Source: a virus
IMG/VR virus record: IMGVR_UViG_3300025890_000170
Coordinates: 1 to 23,007 of that record
Reading direction: 5' to 3' (one strand)
Length of the DNA: 23,007 nt
The first letter of the stretch is position 1. Each line of letters opens with the position of its first letter. The notes below the pieces were generated by a model. That model did not search any database, was not told where the DNA came from, and worked only from the letters and a program-made list of their open reading frames with translations. Shown here piece after piece: positions 7,579 through 15,429 of the stretch. The position numbers and the translations under genes were made by a program.

Positions 7579-8561
7579 TGAATATAAAATTTTTATTACC
7601 AAAGGCCAGAGCCTTCCTTGAAAAAGGTAAAATACCTAAAAGAGCCTCACAAAGATTTAGAGGTTTAATACCGTTACAACATATGTTACCAACAGATGGT
7701 TTTATTGATAAAGTTGAAGAGGCTAATAAAGATGATTTAGTAATTATGTCAAAGTCAATTGGCGTAAAAGATTTTTTATATTTAAAAGAAAAAGGTATTA
7801 AGTTTGTATTTGACATATGCGATAACAAGTGGCGATTAGGTAAAGACTCTATTGAAAATACAAAAATAATGGATACTGGTTGTAAACACGCTAACTTAAT
7901 TACAACCACTTGTAAAGAGTTAAGAGCAAAGATATTTGAAGAATCAGGTAAGACAGCTATAATCATAGACGACCCTTTTGAAAGAGGCATTGAAGAACCT
8001 AGATTTAAACCAGACCTAAAAAATTTAAATTTTTGTTATTTTGGTGGTCGTAAAAGTTTTTCGTTAGTGGATTGGGAAGAAACCATAGCTATTTTAGACT
8101 TTGTTTGTAAAAAACTAGGAGCAAATTACACACTAAATTGTATGACACAAAAACATCTACAAGTTTCGGAAGAACTAACTCATCATTACCACCCTAAAGG
8201 CCGTTTAAAAATGTATGAATGGGATTACGAACTACAAAAAGAAATGGTAAGAAAAAGTGACTTTGTATTAATACCTATACCTGTTGATGGTTTCTCACCG
8301 GTGATTGCTTTTAAAAGCCCTAATAGAGTTATAGATAGTATAGCACAAGGTAGATATGTTATAACTACTAGGGGTGTAACTAGTTATAGAAATTATATAG
8401 ATTTTATAGGCTGGGGCTCTATACAAAATAGTATTAAGTGGGCAATAAACAATCCTAAATCAGTTTTGAATAAAATAAAACAAGGCCAAAAACATATAAT
8501 GAAACATCACTTACCAGAAGTAATAGCAAAACAATGGATGAGTTTGAGGAAAAAGATATGA
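7578..8561 (+). CDS. GT-B fold glycosyltransferase (GT4-like)
   Basis: A 327-residue protein whose second half has GT4/GT1-like features. LNFCYFGGRKSFS (150-162) begins the C-terminal lobe and KSDFVLIPIP (226-235) is a typical strand. AFKSPNRVIDSIAQGRYVIT (244-263) matches the sugar-nucleotide loop in which Lys-Ser-x-Asn-Arg precedes a helix and Gly-x-x-Val/Ile-Ile-Thr. The first half includes DDLVIMSKSIG and FVFDICDN, as in glycosyltransferases that scan for an acceptor. No membrane segment is visible. Donor unknown. It is coupled to copy 2 by TAATG and to the dehydratase gene by ATGA. Confidence 0.75.
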   Translation: MNIKFLLPKARAFLEKGKIPKRASQRFRGLIPLQHMLPTDGFIDKVEEANKDDLVIMSKSIGVKDFLYLKEKGIKFVFDICDNKWRLGKDSIENTKIMDTGCKHANLITTTCKELRAKIFEESGKTAIIIDDPFERGIEEPRFKPDLKNLNFCYFGGRKSFSLVDWEETIAILDFVCKKLGANYTLNCMTQKHLQVSEELTHHYHPKGRLKMYEWDYELQKEMVRKSDFVLIPIPVDGFSPVIAFKSPNRVIDSIAQGRYVITTRGVTSYRNYIDFIGWGSIQNSIKWAINNPKSVLNKIKQGQKHIMKHHLPEVIAKQWMSLRKKI

Positions 8562-9610
8562 AAATATTTGATGATGTAAAAAAAAGAATACTATTAACAG
8601 GTGGTGCTGGATTTATAGCACACCACACAATTAGACATTTACTACAAAATACAGATTGGGAAATTGTATCGTTAGATAGATTAGATTATTCTGGTAATTT
8701 AAATAGAATTTCTGATATGATGAAAGAGTTTGATAAAGAAACACAAAAAAGAGTTAGAATAGTTTACCACGATTTAAGAGCTGAGGTAAATGAAATGTTG
8801 ACTGCTGACCTTGGTAAGTTTGATTATATTGTACATATGGCTGCCTCATCACACGTAGATAGATCAATAGAAGACCCTATGACATTTGTATTAGATAACG
8901 TTGTAGCTACTTGTAATATATTAAACTTTGGCCGTAAACAAGAAAACTTGGAAAGATTTATTTACTTTTCAACAGATGAAGTATTTGGCCCAGCACCAAA
9001 AGGTGTAAACTATAAAGAAAGAGATAGATACAACTCAACTAATCCATACTCTGCTACAAAGGCAGGTGGTGAGGAGTTGTGTGTTGCTTTTGAAAATACT
9101 TATGATATGCCAATCTATATTACCCATACAATGAATGTATTTGGTGAAAGACAACATCCAGAAAAATTTATACCAATGACAATCAAAAATGTTAGAGATG
9201 GTAATTTGGTCACTATTCATAGTGATAAAGATAAAAAAATACCAGGTAGCAGACACTACATACACGCTAAAGATGTGGCTGATGGTATGTTATTTTTATT
9301 AAAAAATCAGGATAAAATTAGTGGTTTAGATAAAGATTACGGTGGTGCTAAGTGTCCTAAATTTAATTTAGTAGGTCCTGTTGAATGGGATAATTTAGTG
9401 TTAGCACAAAAGATTTCTATGGCACAAAACAAAGAATTAAAATATGAAATGGTGGACTTTCATACTAGTAGACCCGGCCACGATTTAAGATATGCTTTAG
9501 ATGGTTCATTTATGAAAGAGTTAGGTTGGGAACCAAAAGTTTCTATTGAAGAAAGAATAAGTCAGGTTGTAAATTGGACTTTAAATAATGACAGGTGGTT
9601 AAAATCTTAA
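8558..9610 (+). CDS. dTDP-glucose 4,6-dehydratase-like extended SDR enzyme (RmlB-like)
   Basis: An NAD-dependent extended short-chain dehydrogenase expected to turn an NDP-hexose into its 4-keto-6-deoxy form. Visible motifs: LLTGGAGFIA (12-21) for NAD; SSHVDRSIEDP (97-107); FSTDEVFG (137-144), with the Thr-Asp-Glu set typical of 4,6-dehydratases; catalytic YSATK (Tyr164, Lys168); and SRPGHDLRYALD near the C-terminus, which is close to the RmlB signature. Length (350 aa) is normal for RmlB. I chose the ATG at 8558, which overlaps the previous stop (ATGA) and has GAGG 8 bases upstream. An in-frame ATG at 8534 would add eight residues. dTDP-glucose is the likely substrate, although UDP- or GDP-sugars cannot be excluded. 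Confidence 0.87.
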   Translation: MKIFDDVKKRILLTGGAGFIAHHTIRHLLQNTDWEIVSLDRLDYSGNLNRISDMMKEFDKETQKRVRIVYHDLRAEVNEMLTADLGKFDYIVHMAASSHVDRSIEDPMTFVLDNVVATCNILNFGRKQENLERFIYFSTDEVFGPAPKGVNYKERDRYNSTNPYSATKAGGEELCVAFENTYDMPIYITHTMNVFGERQHPEKFIPMTIKNVRDGNLVTIHSDKDKKIPGSRHYIHAKDVADGMLFLLKNQDKISGLDKDYGGAKCPKFNLVGPVEWDNLVLAQKISMAQNKELKYEMVDFHTSRPGHDLRYALDGSFMKELGWEPKVSIEERISQVVNWTLNNDRWLKS

Positions 9611-10266
9611 TGAAAAAATTTAACGAACTATTTAAAGAACACACAGGCGAGAGTATATTAAAGTGGTCTAATTATGGCGACATATATGATAAACACTTTG
9701 CTCCGTTTAGAGACCAGCCAATAAACATACTAGAGATAGGTGTATTAAAAGGCGGCTCAATGAGATTGTGGGAAAAATATTTTCCAAAGGCTAATATTTT
9801 TGGTATAGACATAGATGAAGAATGTTTACAATACCAATCAGATAGAACAAAAATATTCATAGGTGATCAAGGTGATGTATCTTTTTTAAGAAACGTTAAG
9901 GCAAAAGTACCTAGAATTGACATACTAATAGATGATGGTAGTCATAGAGCAAAAGATCAAAAGACTACCTTTGATGAAATGTATTACCACGTTAGAAAAC
10001 CTGGTGTATATCTTATAGAAGATATAGAATTAAATTATTGGCCTAGTAAAGACAAAGATAAACCTGATAATTTTATGACATATATGAAAAACAAAATTGA
10101 TGAAATGAACGTAAGAAGAACTATGAGCCGTAAAATTTCAGAATCATATCCGTTCAAAGACACCGAAGTTAGATTTAATAACTCAACAAATAGTATTTCT
10201 TTTTATGAAAACGTGGTTGTATTAGAAAAACAAGAAATGCCAAAGGCTAAGGAAATTAAAAGATGA
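9610..10266 (+). CDS. Class I SAM-dependent methyltransferase (CmcI/MycE/TylF-like)
   Basis: A 218-residue methyltransferase. The SAM-binding glycine-rich loop is ILEIGVLKGGS (40-50), the ribose-binding acid follows in FGIDIDE (64-70), and ILIDDGSH (105-112) and YLIEDIE (134-140) supply the acidic residues that bind a metal in sugar O-methyltransferases such as MycE. The family also contains cephalosporin hydroxylase-like proteins. A sugar hydroxyl is the most likely target given the neighbours. I chose the ATG at 9610 (TAATG overlap); a GTG at 9595 would add five residues. Downstream coupling is by ATGA. Confidence 0.82.
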   Translation: MKKFNELFKEHTGESILKWSNYGDIYDKHFAPFRDQPINILEIGVLKGGSMRLWEKYFPKANIFGIDIDEECLQYQSDRTKIFIGDQGDVSFLRNVKAKVPRIDILIDDGSHRAKDQKTTFDEMYYHVRKPGVYLIEDIELNYWPSKDKDKPDNFMTYMKNKIDEMNVRRTMSRKISESYPFKDTEVRFNNSTNSISFYENVVVLEKQEMPKAKEIKR

Positions 10267-10895
10267 AACAAGTAAAAGGGTGGTGGCTACCAGATACAGA
10301 CACAGATTTTGATAGATGGATTTTAGATGGTGAATATCAAAAGAAACAAAGAGACGCTATACTAGAGTTTGTAAATAAAGATGGTAATGCCATTGACATA
10401 GGCGCTCACGTTGGCTTTTGGTTAAGAGATATGTGTAAACAATTTAAACACGTTTATGCCTTTGAACCCATAGAAGAAGTCAGACAATGTTTAGCAAAAA
10501 ATGTTATTGCTGAAAATTACTCAACATATTCTGTTGGTCTAGGTGCTAAGAATGATAATATAAAAGTAAATTATAATCCAGCAGAAACAGGTAATACACA
10601 CGCTTCAAAAGACGGTAATCAAACCATAACAATTAGAAAACTAGATGATATGAATTTACCAAAGATAGATTACATTAAGGTAGATACAGAGGGTTTTGAA
10701 ATAGAAGTATTAAAAGGTGGTGAGAAAATGATAGAAGAATATAAACCTTTTGTACACGTAGAAGTAAAAGGTAAAGTTTTAGTAAAACAAGGTCTATCTA
10801 GTGATGATGTTGATGAATATTTAAAATCAATAAATTACAAAGAGGTGTTTAGAATTAGTAGTGAAAGGGTATATGCACATAGTAATAGCAGGTAA
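10263..10895 (+). CDS. FkbM-family SAM-dependent methyltransferase
   Basis: A 210-residue methyltransferase of the FkbM type. AIDIGAHVGFW (43-53) is the SAM loop, YAFEPIEE (65-72) binds the ribose, and IDYIKVDTEGFEIEVLKGG (135-153) is the family signature, followed by PFVHVEV. FkbM enzymes usually O-methylate sugars or polyketides; in phages they travel with glycan genes. The start overlaps the previous stop (ATGA), and the end overlaps the formyltransferase gene by 23 bases. It is not obviously a duplicate of the preceding methyltransferase; the two belong to different families and probably act on different positions. Confidence 0.87.
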   Translation: MKQVKGWWLPDTDTDFDRWILDGEYQKKQRDAILEFVNKDGNAIDIGAHVGFWLRDMCKQFKHVYAFEPIEEVRQCLAKNVIAENYSTYSVGLGAKNDNIKVNYNPAETGNTHASKDGNQTITIRKLDDMNLPKIDYIKVDTEGFEIEVLKGGEKMIEEYKPFVHVEVKGKVLVKQGLSSDDVDEYLKSINYKEVFRISSERVYAHSNSR

Positions 10896-11619
10896 AAACA
10901 AATGTGCTATTGAAGCACATAAGTATTTGAGAAACAAATATCCTAAACACAAAATTATAGGTGTTGCTAATTCAGATGATGATGTAAATGATGGTTGGCA
11001 GCCCTCTTTTAAAAAGTATCTATTAAAGAATAGATATACAGAATATAGATTAAACGATTGTTATGATTTAGAAGATATGATATTTTTTTCTGTTGAGTTT
11101 GATCAGATTATTAAAACAGAAAATTTTAAGTCAAAGAAACTTTTTAATTTACATTTTAGTTTACTACCAAAGTATAGAGGTTGTCATACTAATTTTGTTC
11201 AACTATACAATGGTGAGAGATATAGTGGTGTAACTTTACACGAAATAGATAATAGTATTGATGGTGGACCTATTATATCACAAATGAAATTTAAGATTAG
11301 AATAAATCATACAGCACAAGAGAACTATGTTAGACTTATGAATACTGCTGTCAAACTATTTAAATGTAAGATAGAAAATGTTATAGATAATAATTATAAG
11401 TCTAAACCACAAGATGAAAAACTAGCTGGTAAATATTATGATAGAGAAAGTGTTGACTATAAATCACTTAAAAGTATGGTTGTTGAGCCTAAAGATTTAG
11501 ATACACATAACAAATTGAGAGCTTTGATATTTCCTGCCTTTCAATATCCTATTGTAAATGGCAAAGAAGTAAAACGAAGTCTATATAAGAATGGTAAGTT
11601 TATATGCGAATATGTTTAA
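10873..11619 (+). CDS. Formyltransferase-family protein, probable sugar N-formyltransferase
   Basis: Would transfer a formyl group from N10-formyltetrahydrofolate to an amino group. The Fmt/GART-type catalytic set is intact: LFNLHFSLLPKYRG holds Asn92 and His94, and EIDNSIDGGPI holds Asp130. Length (248 aa) is shorter than Met-tRNA formyltransferase (about 310) and close to sugar N-formyltransferases such as VioF or WbtJ. The aminotransferase two genes on supports an amino-sugar substrate. I chose the ATG at 10873 (MHIVIAGKN, the usual first strand). A GTG at 10861 adds four residues. The C-terminal domain is divergent (RSLYKNGKFICEYV). Overlaps: 23 bases upstream, 16 bases downstream. Confidence 0.85.
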   Translation: MHIVIAGKNKCAIEAHKYLRNKYPKHKIIGVANSDDDVNDGWQPSFKKYLLKNRYTEYRLNDCYDLEDMIFFSVEFDQIIKTENFKSKKLFNLHFSLLPKYRGCHTNFVQLYNGERYSGVTLHEIDNSIDGGPIISQMKFKIRINHTAQENYVRLMNTAVKLFKCKIENVIDNNYKSKPQDEKLAGKYYDRESVDYKSLKSMVVEPKDLDTHNKLRALIFPAFQYPIVNGKEVKRSLYKNGKFICEYV

Positions 11620-12515
11620 TAGGTTATGGTTATTGGGGTAAGAATTTAGCCAGAGTTTTTGGTAAAGATTTAGTTGCTATATGTGATAACAACCAAGAGA
11701 ATTTAGACAAAGCAAAAGAACTTTATGATGTTCAATATTTTTCTAGTAAAGATGAACTATATCAAAGTAATTTAGAATATGATACCGTTGCTATTGCTAC
11801 AAAAGCAGATACACATTTTGAATTAGCAACCACATTTCTAATAGCAGGTAAGAATATATGGTTAGAAAAACCTGCTTGTATTAAAACAAAAGATATTGAA
11901 TACTTAATAAAGATAAGAAAAGATAATAAAGTATTTGTAGACCACACATTTGTTTACCACCCAGCAATACAAAAAATTAAATCATTAGATATTGGCACAC
12001 CATTATATTACGATAGTCATAGAATTAGTTTAGGTTTATTTCAAAAAGATGTTGACGCTATACTAGATTTAGCAATACACGATTTATCTATATTAGATTA
12101 TTTGTATCCAGACCTAGTGTTAGATAAAAAAAGTATTATAAAGAACAATCATATAAACGACAAAGCAAATCAATCAATATTAAATTTAAAATTTACAAAT
12201 AATTTTACTGCTACCATTAATGTAAATTGGGTAAGTCCTGTAAAGAAAAGAGAAATCATATTAGCAGGCTCAAATTCATCTATTATATTTGATGATATAT
12301 CGGTAGAAAAAGTAAAAGTATATAACACAGGCGAGTTAGGTGATGACTATAATGTTAATTCTGTTAAAGGTTATACAAACATAGAAATACCTGATATGAT
12401 AGAACCATTAGCTCAAGGCTATGAAGAATTTAAAAATAGTGTAAAAGAAGACAGGCAACCATTAACATCATTAGAAAGATCATTAAAGATACAAAGTTGG
12501 GTAAATCAATGGTAA
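11604..12515 (+). CDS. Gfo/Idh/MocA-family sugar oxidoreductase
   Basis: A 303-residue NAD(P)-dependent dehydrogenase. The Rossmann loop is LIGYGYWG (5-12). IWLEKPAC (85-92) is the EKP motif with Lys89. The second domain has DLAIHDLSILD, giving the Asp155-x3-His159 pair that supplies catalytic residues in this family. Relatives in polysaccharide clusters (WlbA, WbpB, GnnA) oxidise C3 of a UDP-HexNAc so that an aminotransferase can add an amino group. The aminotransferase gene follows immediately with a 7-base overlap, which supports the same pairing here. The exact substrate is not visible. The start at ATG 11604 gives MRICLIGYG. Confidence 0.85.
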   Translation: MRICLIGYGYWGKNLARVFGKDLVAICDNNQENLDKAKELYDVQYFSSKDELYQSNLEYDTVAIATKADTHFELATTFLIAGKNIWLEKPACIKTKDIEYLIKIRKDNKVFVDHTFVYHPAIQKIKSLDIGTPLYYDSHRISLGLFQKDVDAILDLAIHDLSILDYLYPDLVLDKKSIIKNNHINDKANQSILNLKFTNNFTATINVNWVSPVKKREIILAGSNSSIIFDDISVEKVKVYNTGELGDDYNVNSVKGYTNIEIPDMIEPLAQGYEEFKNSVKEDRQPLTSLERSLKIQSWVNQW

Positions 12516-13552
12516 AATATTATGATATGACATCAATTACTGAGCAAGTAAAAGATATGACTAGGCTTGAACTAGATACAATAATGAACAGCAATAACTA
12601 TATTTACGATACAAAAGACTTTGAAGAAAGATTTAGGCAGTTTACAGGTGCTGGTTATTGTGTAGGTGTATCTAGTGGCACAGCTGCCTTACACTTAGCA
12701 TTAAAGGCAATAGGCATTAAACCAGGTGACCAAGTTGCCACGGTATCTCATACATTTAGAGCCACAGCGGCTGCTATAAAATATGTTGGTGCTGAACCTG
12801 TTTATGTTGACATAGAGCAACTTTCTTATTGTATGGATCCAGATGAGTTAGAAAATACATTAGAAAATAATCCTACTATAAAAGCAGTTATAGTTGTTCA
12901 CTTATATGGTAATTCAGCAATGATAGAAAAGATTGCTGAGATGTGTAAGAAAAGAAATGTAAAACTAATAGAGGACTGTTCACAGGCACACGGTACTCGT
13001 AGAGTTAATAAACACGTGGGTACTTTTGGTGACATAGGAACTTTTAGTTTTTTCCCAGGCAAAGGCATAGGTGCTTTTGGTGACGCTGGTGCTTGTATTA
13101 CTATGAATAAAGAATACAATGATTATATCTCTGAAGCAAGAAGTTGGAAAGAAGATGAGATAGGTTATAATTATAGAATGTCAACAATTAATGGTAGATT
13201 TTTATATCATAAGATTGATAATTTTAAAAAAGTATTAGAAGAAAAAACATTAATTGCTAAAGAATATGACAGGCACTTTCGTAATTGTTCAGTAAGAGGT
13301 CAAGTAACACATAGTTACCACATTTACCCTATACTACACAAACATAGAGATAAACTTATTTCGTATGCTAAAGAAAAAGGCGTAGAATTAAAATGTCATT
13401 ATGCTTTACCTGTACACAAACTACCTGCTTATAAAACAGATAAGTATTCACTACCTGTTACAGATTTAATATCATCACAGCAGGTAAGTTTACCAATTTA
13501 TCCTGGCGTGGATTATAAAAAAGTTATTGAGGTAGTAAAAGAATTAATATGA
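12509..13552 (+). CDS. DegT/DnrJ/EryC1/StrS-family PLP-dependent sugar aminotransferase
   Basis: Predicted to put an amino group on a keto-sugar nucleotide using PLP and usually glutamate. VGVSSGTAALHLAL (52-65) binds the PLP phosphate and LIEDCSQAHG (153-162) holds the Asp156 that contacts the pyridine nitrogen. FSFFPGKGIGAFGDAGA (179-195) contains the Schiff-base Lys185, and GYNYRMSTING (219-229) is the family's late motif. The length of 347 aa is at the short end of normal (about 370). I chose ATG 12509, overlapping the oxidoreductase stop by 7 bases; a TTG at 12497 adds four residues. Position of amination (C3 or C4) cannot be decided. Next gene coupled by ATGA. Confidence 0.88.
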   Translation: MVKYYDMTSITEQVKDMTRLELDTIMNSNNYIYDTKDFEERFRQFTGAGYCVGVSSGTAALHLALKAIGIKPGDQVATVSHTFRATAAAIKYVGAEPVYVDIEQLSYCMDPDELENTLENNPTIKAVIVVHLYGNSAMIEKIAEMCKKRNVKLIEDCSQAHGTRRVNKHVGTFGDIGTFSFFPGKGIGAFGDAGACITMNKEYNDYISEARSWKEDEIGYNYRMSTINGRFLYHKIDNFKKVLEEKTLIAKEYDRHFRNCSVRGQVTHSYHIYPILHKHRDKLISYAKEKGVELKCHYALPVHKLPAYKTDKYSLPVTDLISSQQVSLPIYPGVDYKKVIEVVKELI

Positions 13553-13833
13553 CATATCAACCATTACCAGACGAATTATATATTAGAAGAAGTACCATAG
13601 AGGGTATGGGTTTATTTGCTAAAACAGATATTGATGGTAATATTAATTTAGGTATGACCCATATAATTGTTAAAGGTGAAATTATAAGAACACCATTAGG
13701 AGGTTTTATAAATCATAGTGATGAACCTAATTGTATAAAAATTAAAGAGGGAGATAGGTATAGTTTATTTACCTTGCGTGATATAAAAGCGGAAGAAGAA
13801 ATAACATTGAAATATACTTTTTATAAAATATGA
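13549..13833 (+). CDS. Minimal SET-domain protein (putative protein lysine methyltransferase)
   Basis: A 94-residue protein that is almost nothing but SET-domain core. IEGMGLFAKTDI (17-28) is the N-terminal SET motif, GGFINHSDEPNC (51-62) is the NHSxxPNC-type motif that binds SAM and forms the pseudoknot, and RDIKAEEEITLKYTFYKI (77-94) is the C-terminal motif with the catalytic-type Tyr89. The variable insert and post-SET cysteines are missing, so it is shorter than the 119-residue chlorella-virus vSET. A protein lysine target is expected from the family; the target is unknown. ATGA overlaps on both sides tie it into the glycan island, which is an unusual place for such an enzyme. Confidence 0.85.
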   Translation: MTYQPLPDELYIRRSTIEGMGLFAKTDIDGNINLGMTHIIVKGEIIRTPLGGFINHSDEPNCIKIKEGDRYSLFTLRDIKAEEEITLKYTFYKI

Positions 13834-14690
13834 TTAATTTTATACCATTTTTTAAAAGAAAAGATTTTAATGACGGCATTGAAGAACCTGAAGAAGTAAA
13901 ACACTTCAATAGTTTTGGTGAAGGCTATGATTATTATTTAGATAGTTATAGGACATCTATGGGTTGGTATCATACAAGAGACCAGGCAAAGTTTTCTGTA
14001 GCGAGTGATGAGATTACAGAGATAATGCCAGAGAGTGGTAGACCTTTTGATATGATAAGAGTAAAAGGTTTAAAAGATAAAAATATAATTGAGTCAAAAA
14101 CTTTAGCAGAGACATATGTATTTAATGAGGCAGACATAGATGGCACAATTGTATCAAGTGGTTGTGACCATTTAATTAATGGTAATTTTAACAAATGGGT
14201 TGATGATAATGATTTTGATATTGCGATACCATTAAGAAGAAAATCCAGAGTGAACAATGCTCTAATAATACAAAAGAAAAGAACTAAAAATACTATTGAC
14301 TTTTTTAATTATAGACTAGAAAAGTTTTACGAACTTAAAAAAGAAAATAGAGCTTGGTATGGCGACCAGAAAAGTTATGAAAGTTTATTTTTAGAAAAAG
14401 GTATACTAACTAAAGGTGTTAAAGGCTCTGGTAAACTTGGTGTACATAACATAATGGGTTGTAAAGTTTTAATTATACCTTATGGTGGTGATGTAGTAGG
14501 TACAAATATTGATGATGTTTATGGTCATTATTTTTTTCCTAACGCTTTGTTTTTTGATTACAAAGGCGATAGAAAAAGAAAATATAAAATAGGGCTTGAA
14601 AGAGCAAGAGCTAAGTTTAGAGAGAATAAAGATCAATTTGCTAACAATGATGACTTCATCAATTTCAATAGTAAAAATACCAATGAATGA
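13830..14690 (+). CDS. Hypothetical protein, possible GT-A-like glycosyltransferase
   Basis: Function not firmly recognised. The 286-residue protein has a stretch resembling nucleotide-diphospho-sugar transferases. IVSSGCDHLING (107-118) is a possible degenerate metal site (Cys112-Asp113-His114), and DFDIAIPLRRKSRVNNALI (128-146) precedes a strand-helix unit. WYGDQKSYESLF (176-187) looks like the GDQ motif found late in GT-A enzymes. The C-terminal third after IIPYGGD is basic and then acidic and polar. No signal peptide or membrane helix is seen. It begins inside the SET gene (ATGA) and overlaps the kinase-like gene, so it is expressed with the island. Confidence 0.55.
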   Translation: MINFIPFFKRKDFNDGIEEPEEVKHFNSFGEGYDYYLDSYRTSMGWYHTRDQAKFSVASDEITEIMPESGRPFDMIRVKGLKDKNIIESKTLAETYVFNEADIDGTIVSSGCDHLINGNFNKWVDDNDFDIAIPLRRKSRVNNALIIQKKRTKNTIDFFNYRLEKFYELKKENRAWYGDQKSYESLFLEKGILTKGVKGSGKLGVHNIMGCKVLIIPYGGDVVGTNIDDVYGHYFFPNALFFDYKGDRKRKYKIGLERARAKFRENKDQFANNDDFINFNSKNTNE

Positions 14691-15429
14691 ACACACTATT
14701 AAAGAGTTAAAAGGTTTTTCTGGTAGTAAAATATATTTAATGAGAAACAATACTGGTTTGTTTATTAGAAAAATGGAAAATGTTGATAGAAACTATATTA
14801 AGTTAAACGAACTATCTCAACATTTTAATGTGCCTAAAGTTTACACTTACGGTAACAACGTTTTAGATATGGAATATATACACGGACTAGATATGAAATC
14901 TTATTTAGCTGTTAGAGATACAAAAAGACTTACAGATTTTTTAACAGATACATTATCTAAATTTAGTGATGATGTACAAATGAACGATTATACAAGTGTT
15001 TATGTAGATAAACTAAAATATATAAAACTACCTAGTGAAATAATATTTACTAAAGAACAATTATTAGAAAAGTTACCTAAAAGATTACCTAGATCAAAAT
15101 ACTTTGGTGATCTAACACTAGAAAATATAATATATGGTGAAGATGGTCAGTTTTATTTTATAGATGGTATGACAAGTGAATATGATTCATATATATTTGA
15201 TATAGCTAAGTTAAGACAAGATTTAGAATGTAAATGGTTTTTAAGAGACACTAAATTATTATTAGATGTTAAAGTAGAAAATATACAGGATAAATTATTA
15301 GAAAAGTTTGAACTAGCAAATAATAATTATATACTAATATTAATGTTATTAAGAGTTTATAGATATACAAAACCATTTAGTAAAGAAGAGGCATTATTAA
15401 TAAAAGAAATGAATAGACTATGGAAATAA
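14650..15429 (+). CDS. APH/choline-kinase-like phosphotransferase
   Basis: A 259-residue kinase-like protein. GFSGSKIYLM (22-31) fits the nucleotide loop, LFIRKME (37-43) supplies a likely ATP-binding Lys41, YFGDLTLENI (151-160) is Brenner's motif with Asp154 and Asn159, and YFIDGMT (169-175) gives the metal-binding Asp172. The usual His of HGDL is replaced by Phe, and the usual IDW/IDF is IDG; the catalytic acids remain. DIAKLRQDL is typical of LicA/APH proteins. LicA-like kinases phosphorylate choline, ethanolamine or sugars for surface decoration, and the next gene is a nucleotidyltransferase, as in lic loci. Start uncertain: ATG 14650 (41-base overlap) or ATG 14683 (8-base overlap). Confidence 0.75.
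   Translation: MTSSISIVKIPMNEHTIKELKGFSGSKIYLMRNNTGLFIRKMENVDRNYIKLNELSQHFNVPKVYTYGNNVLDMEYIHGLDMKSYLAVRDTKRLTDFLTDTLSKFSDDVQMNDYTSVYVDKLKYIKLPSEIIFTKEQLLEKLPKRLPRSKYFGDLTLENIIYGEDGQFYFIDGMTSEYDSYIFDIAKLRQDLECKWFLRDTKLLLDVKVENIQDKLLEKFELANNNYILILMLLRVYRYTKPFSKEEALLIKEMNRLWK

Noticed and set aside
7544-7990. 148-codon minus-strand ORF
   Set aside because: It is antisense to a well-supported glycosyltransferase gene, has no recognisable motif, and is the mirror of AT-rich codon use.
13970-14257. 95-codon minus-strand ORF
   Set aside because: It is antisense to a coupled + strand gene and shows low-complexity Ser/Leu/Ile content typical of shadow frames.
14596-14649. TTG start that would extend the kinase-like gene by 18 residues
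   Set aside because: It would increase the overlap with the previous gene to 95 bases and has no better ribosome site than ATG 14650 or 14683.
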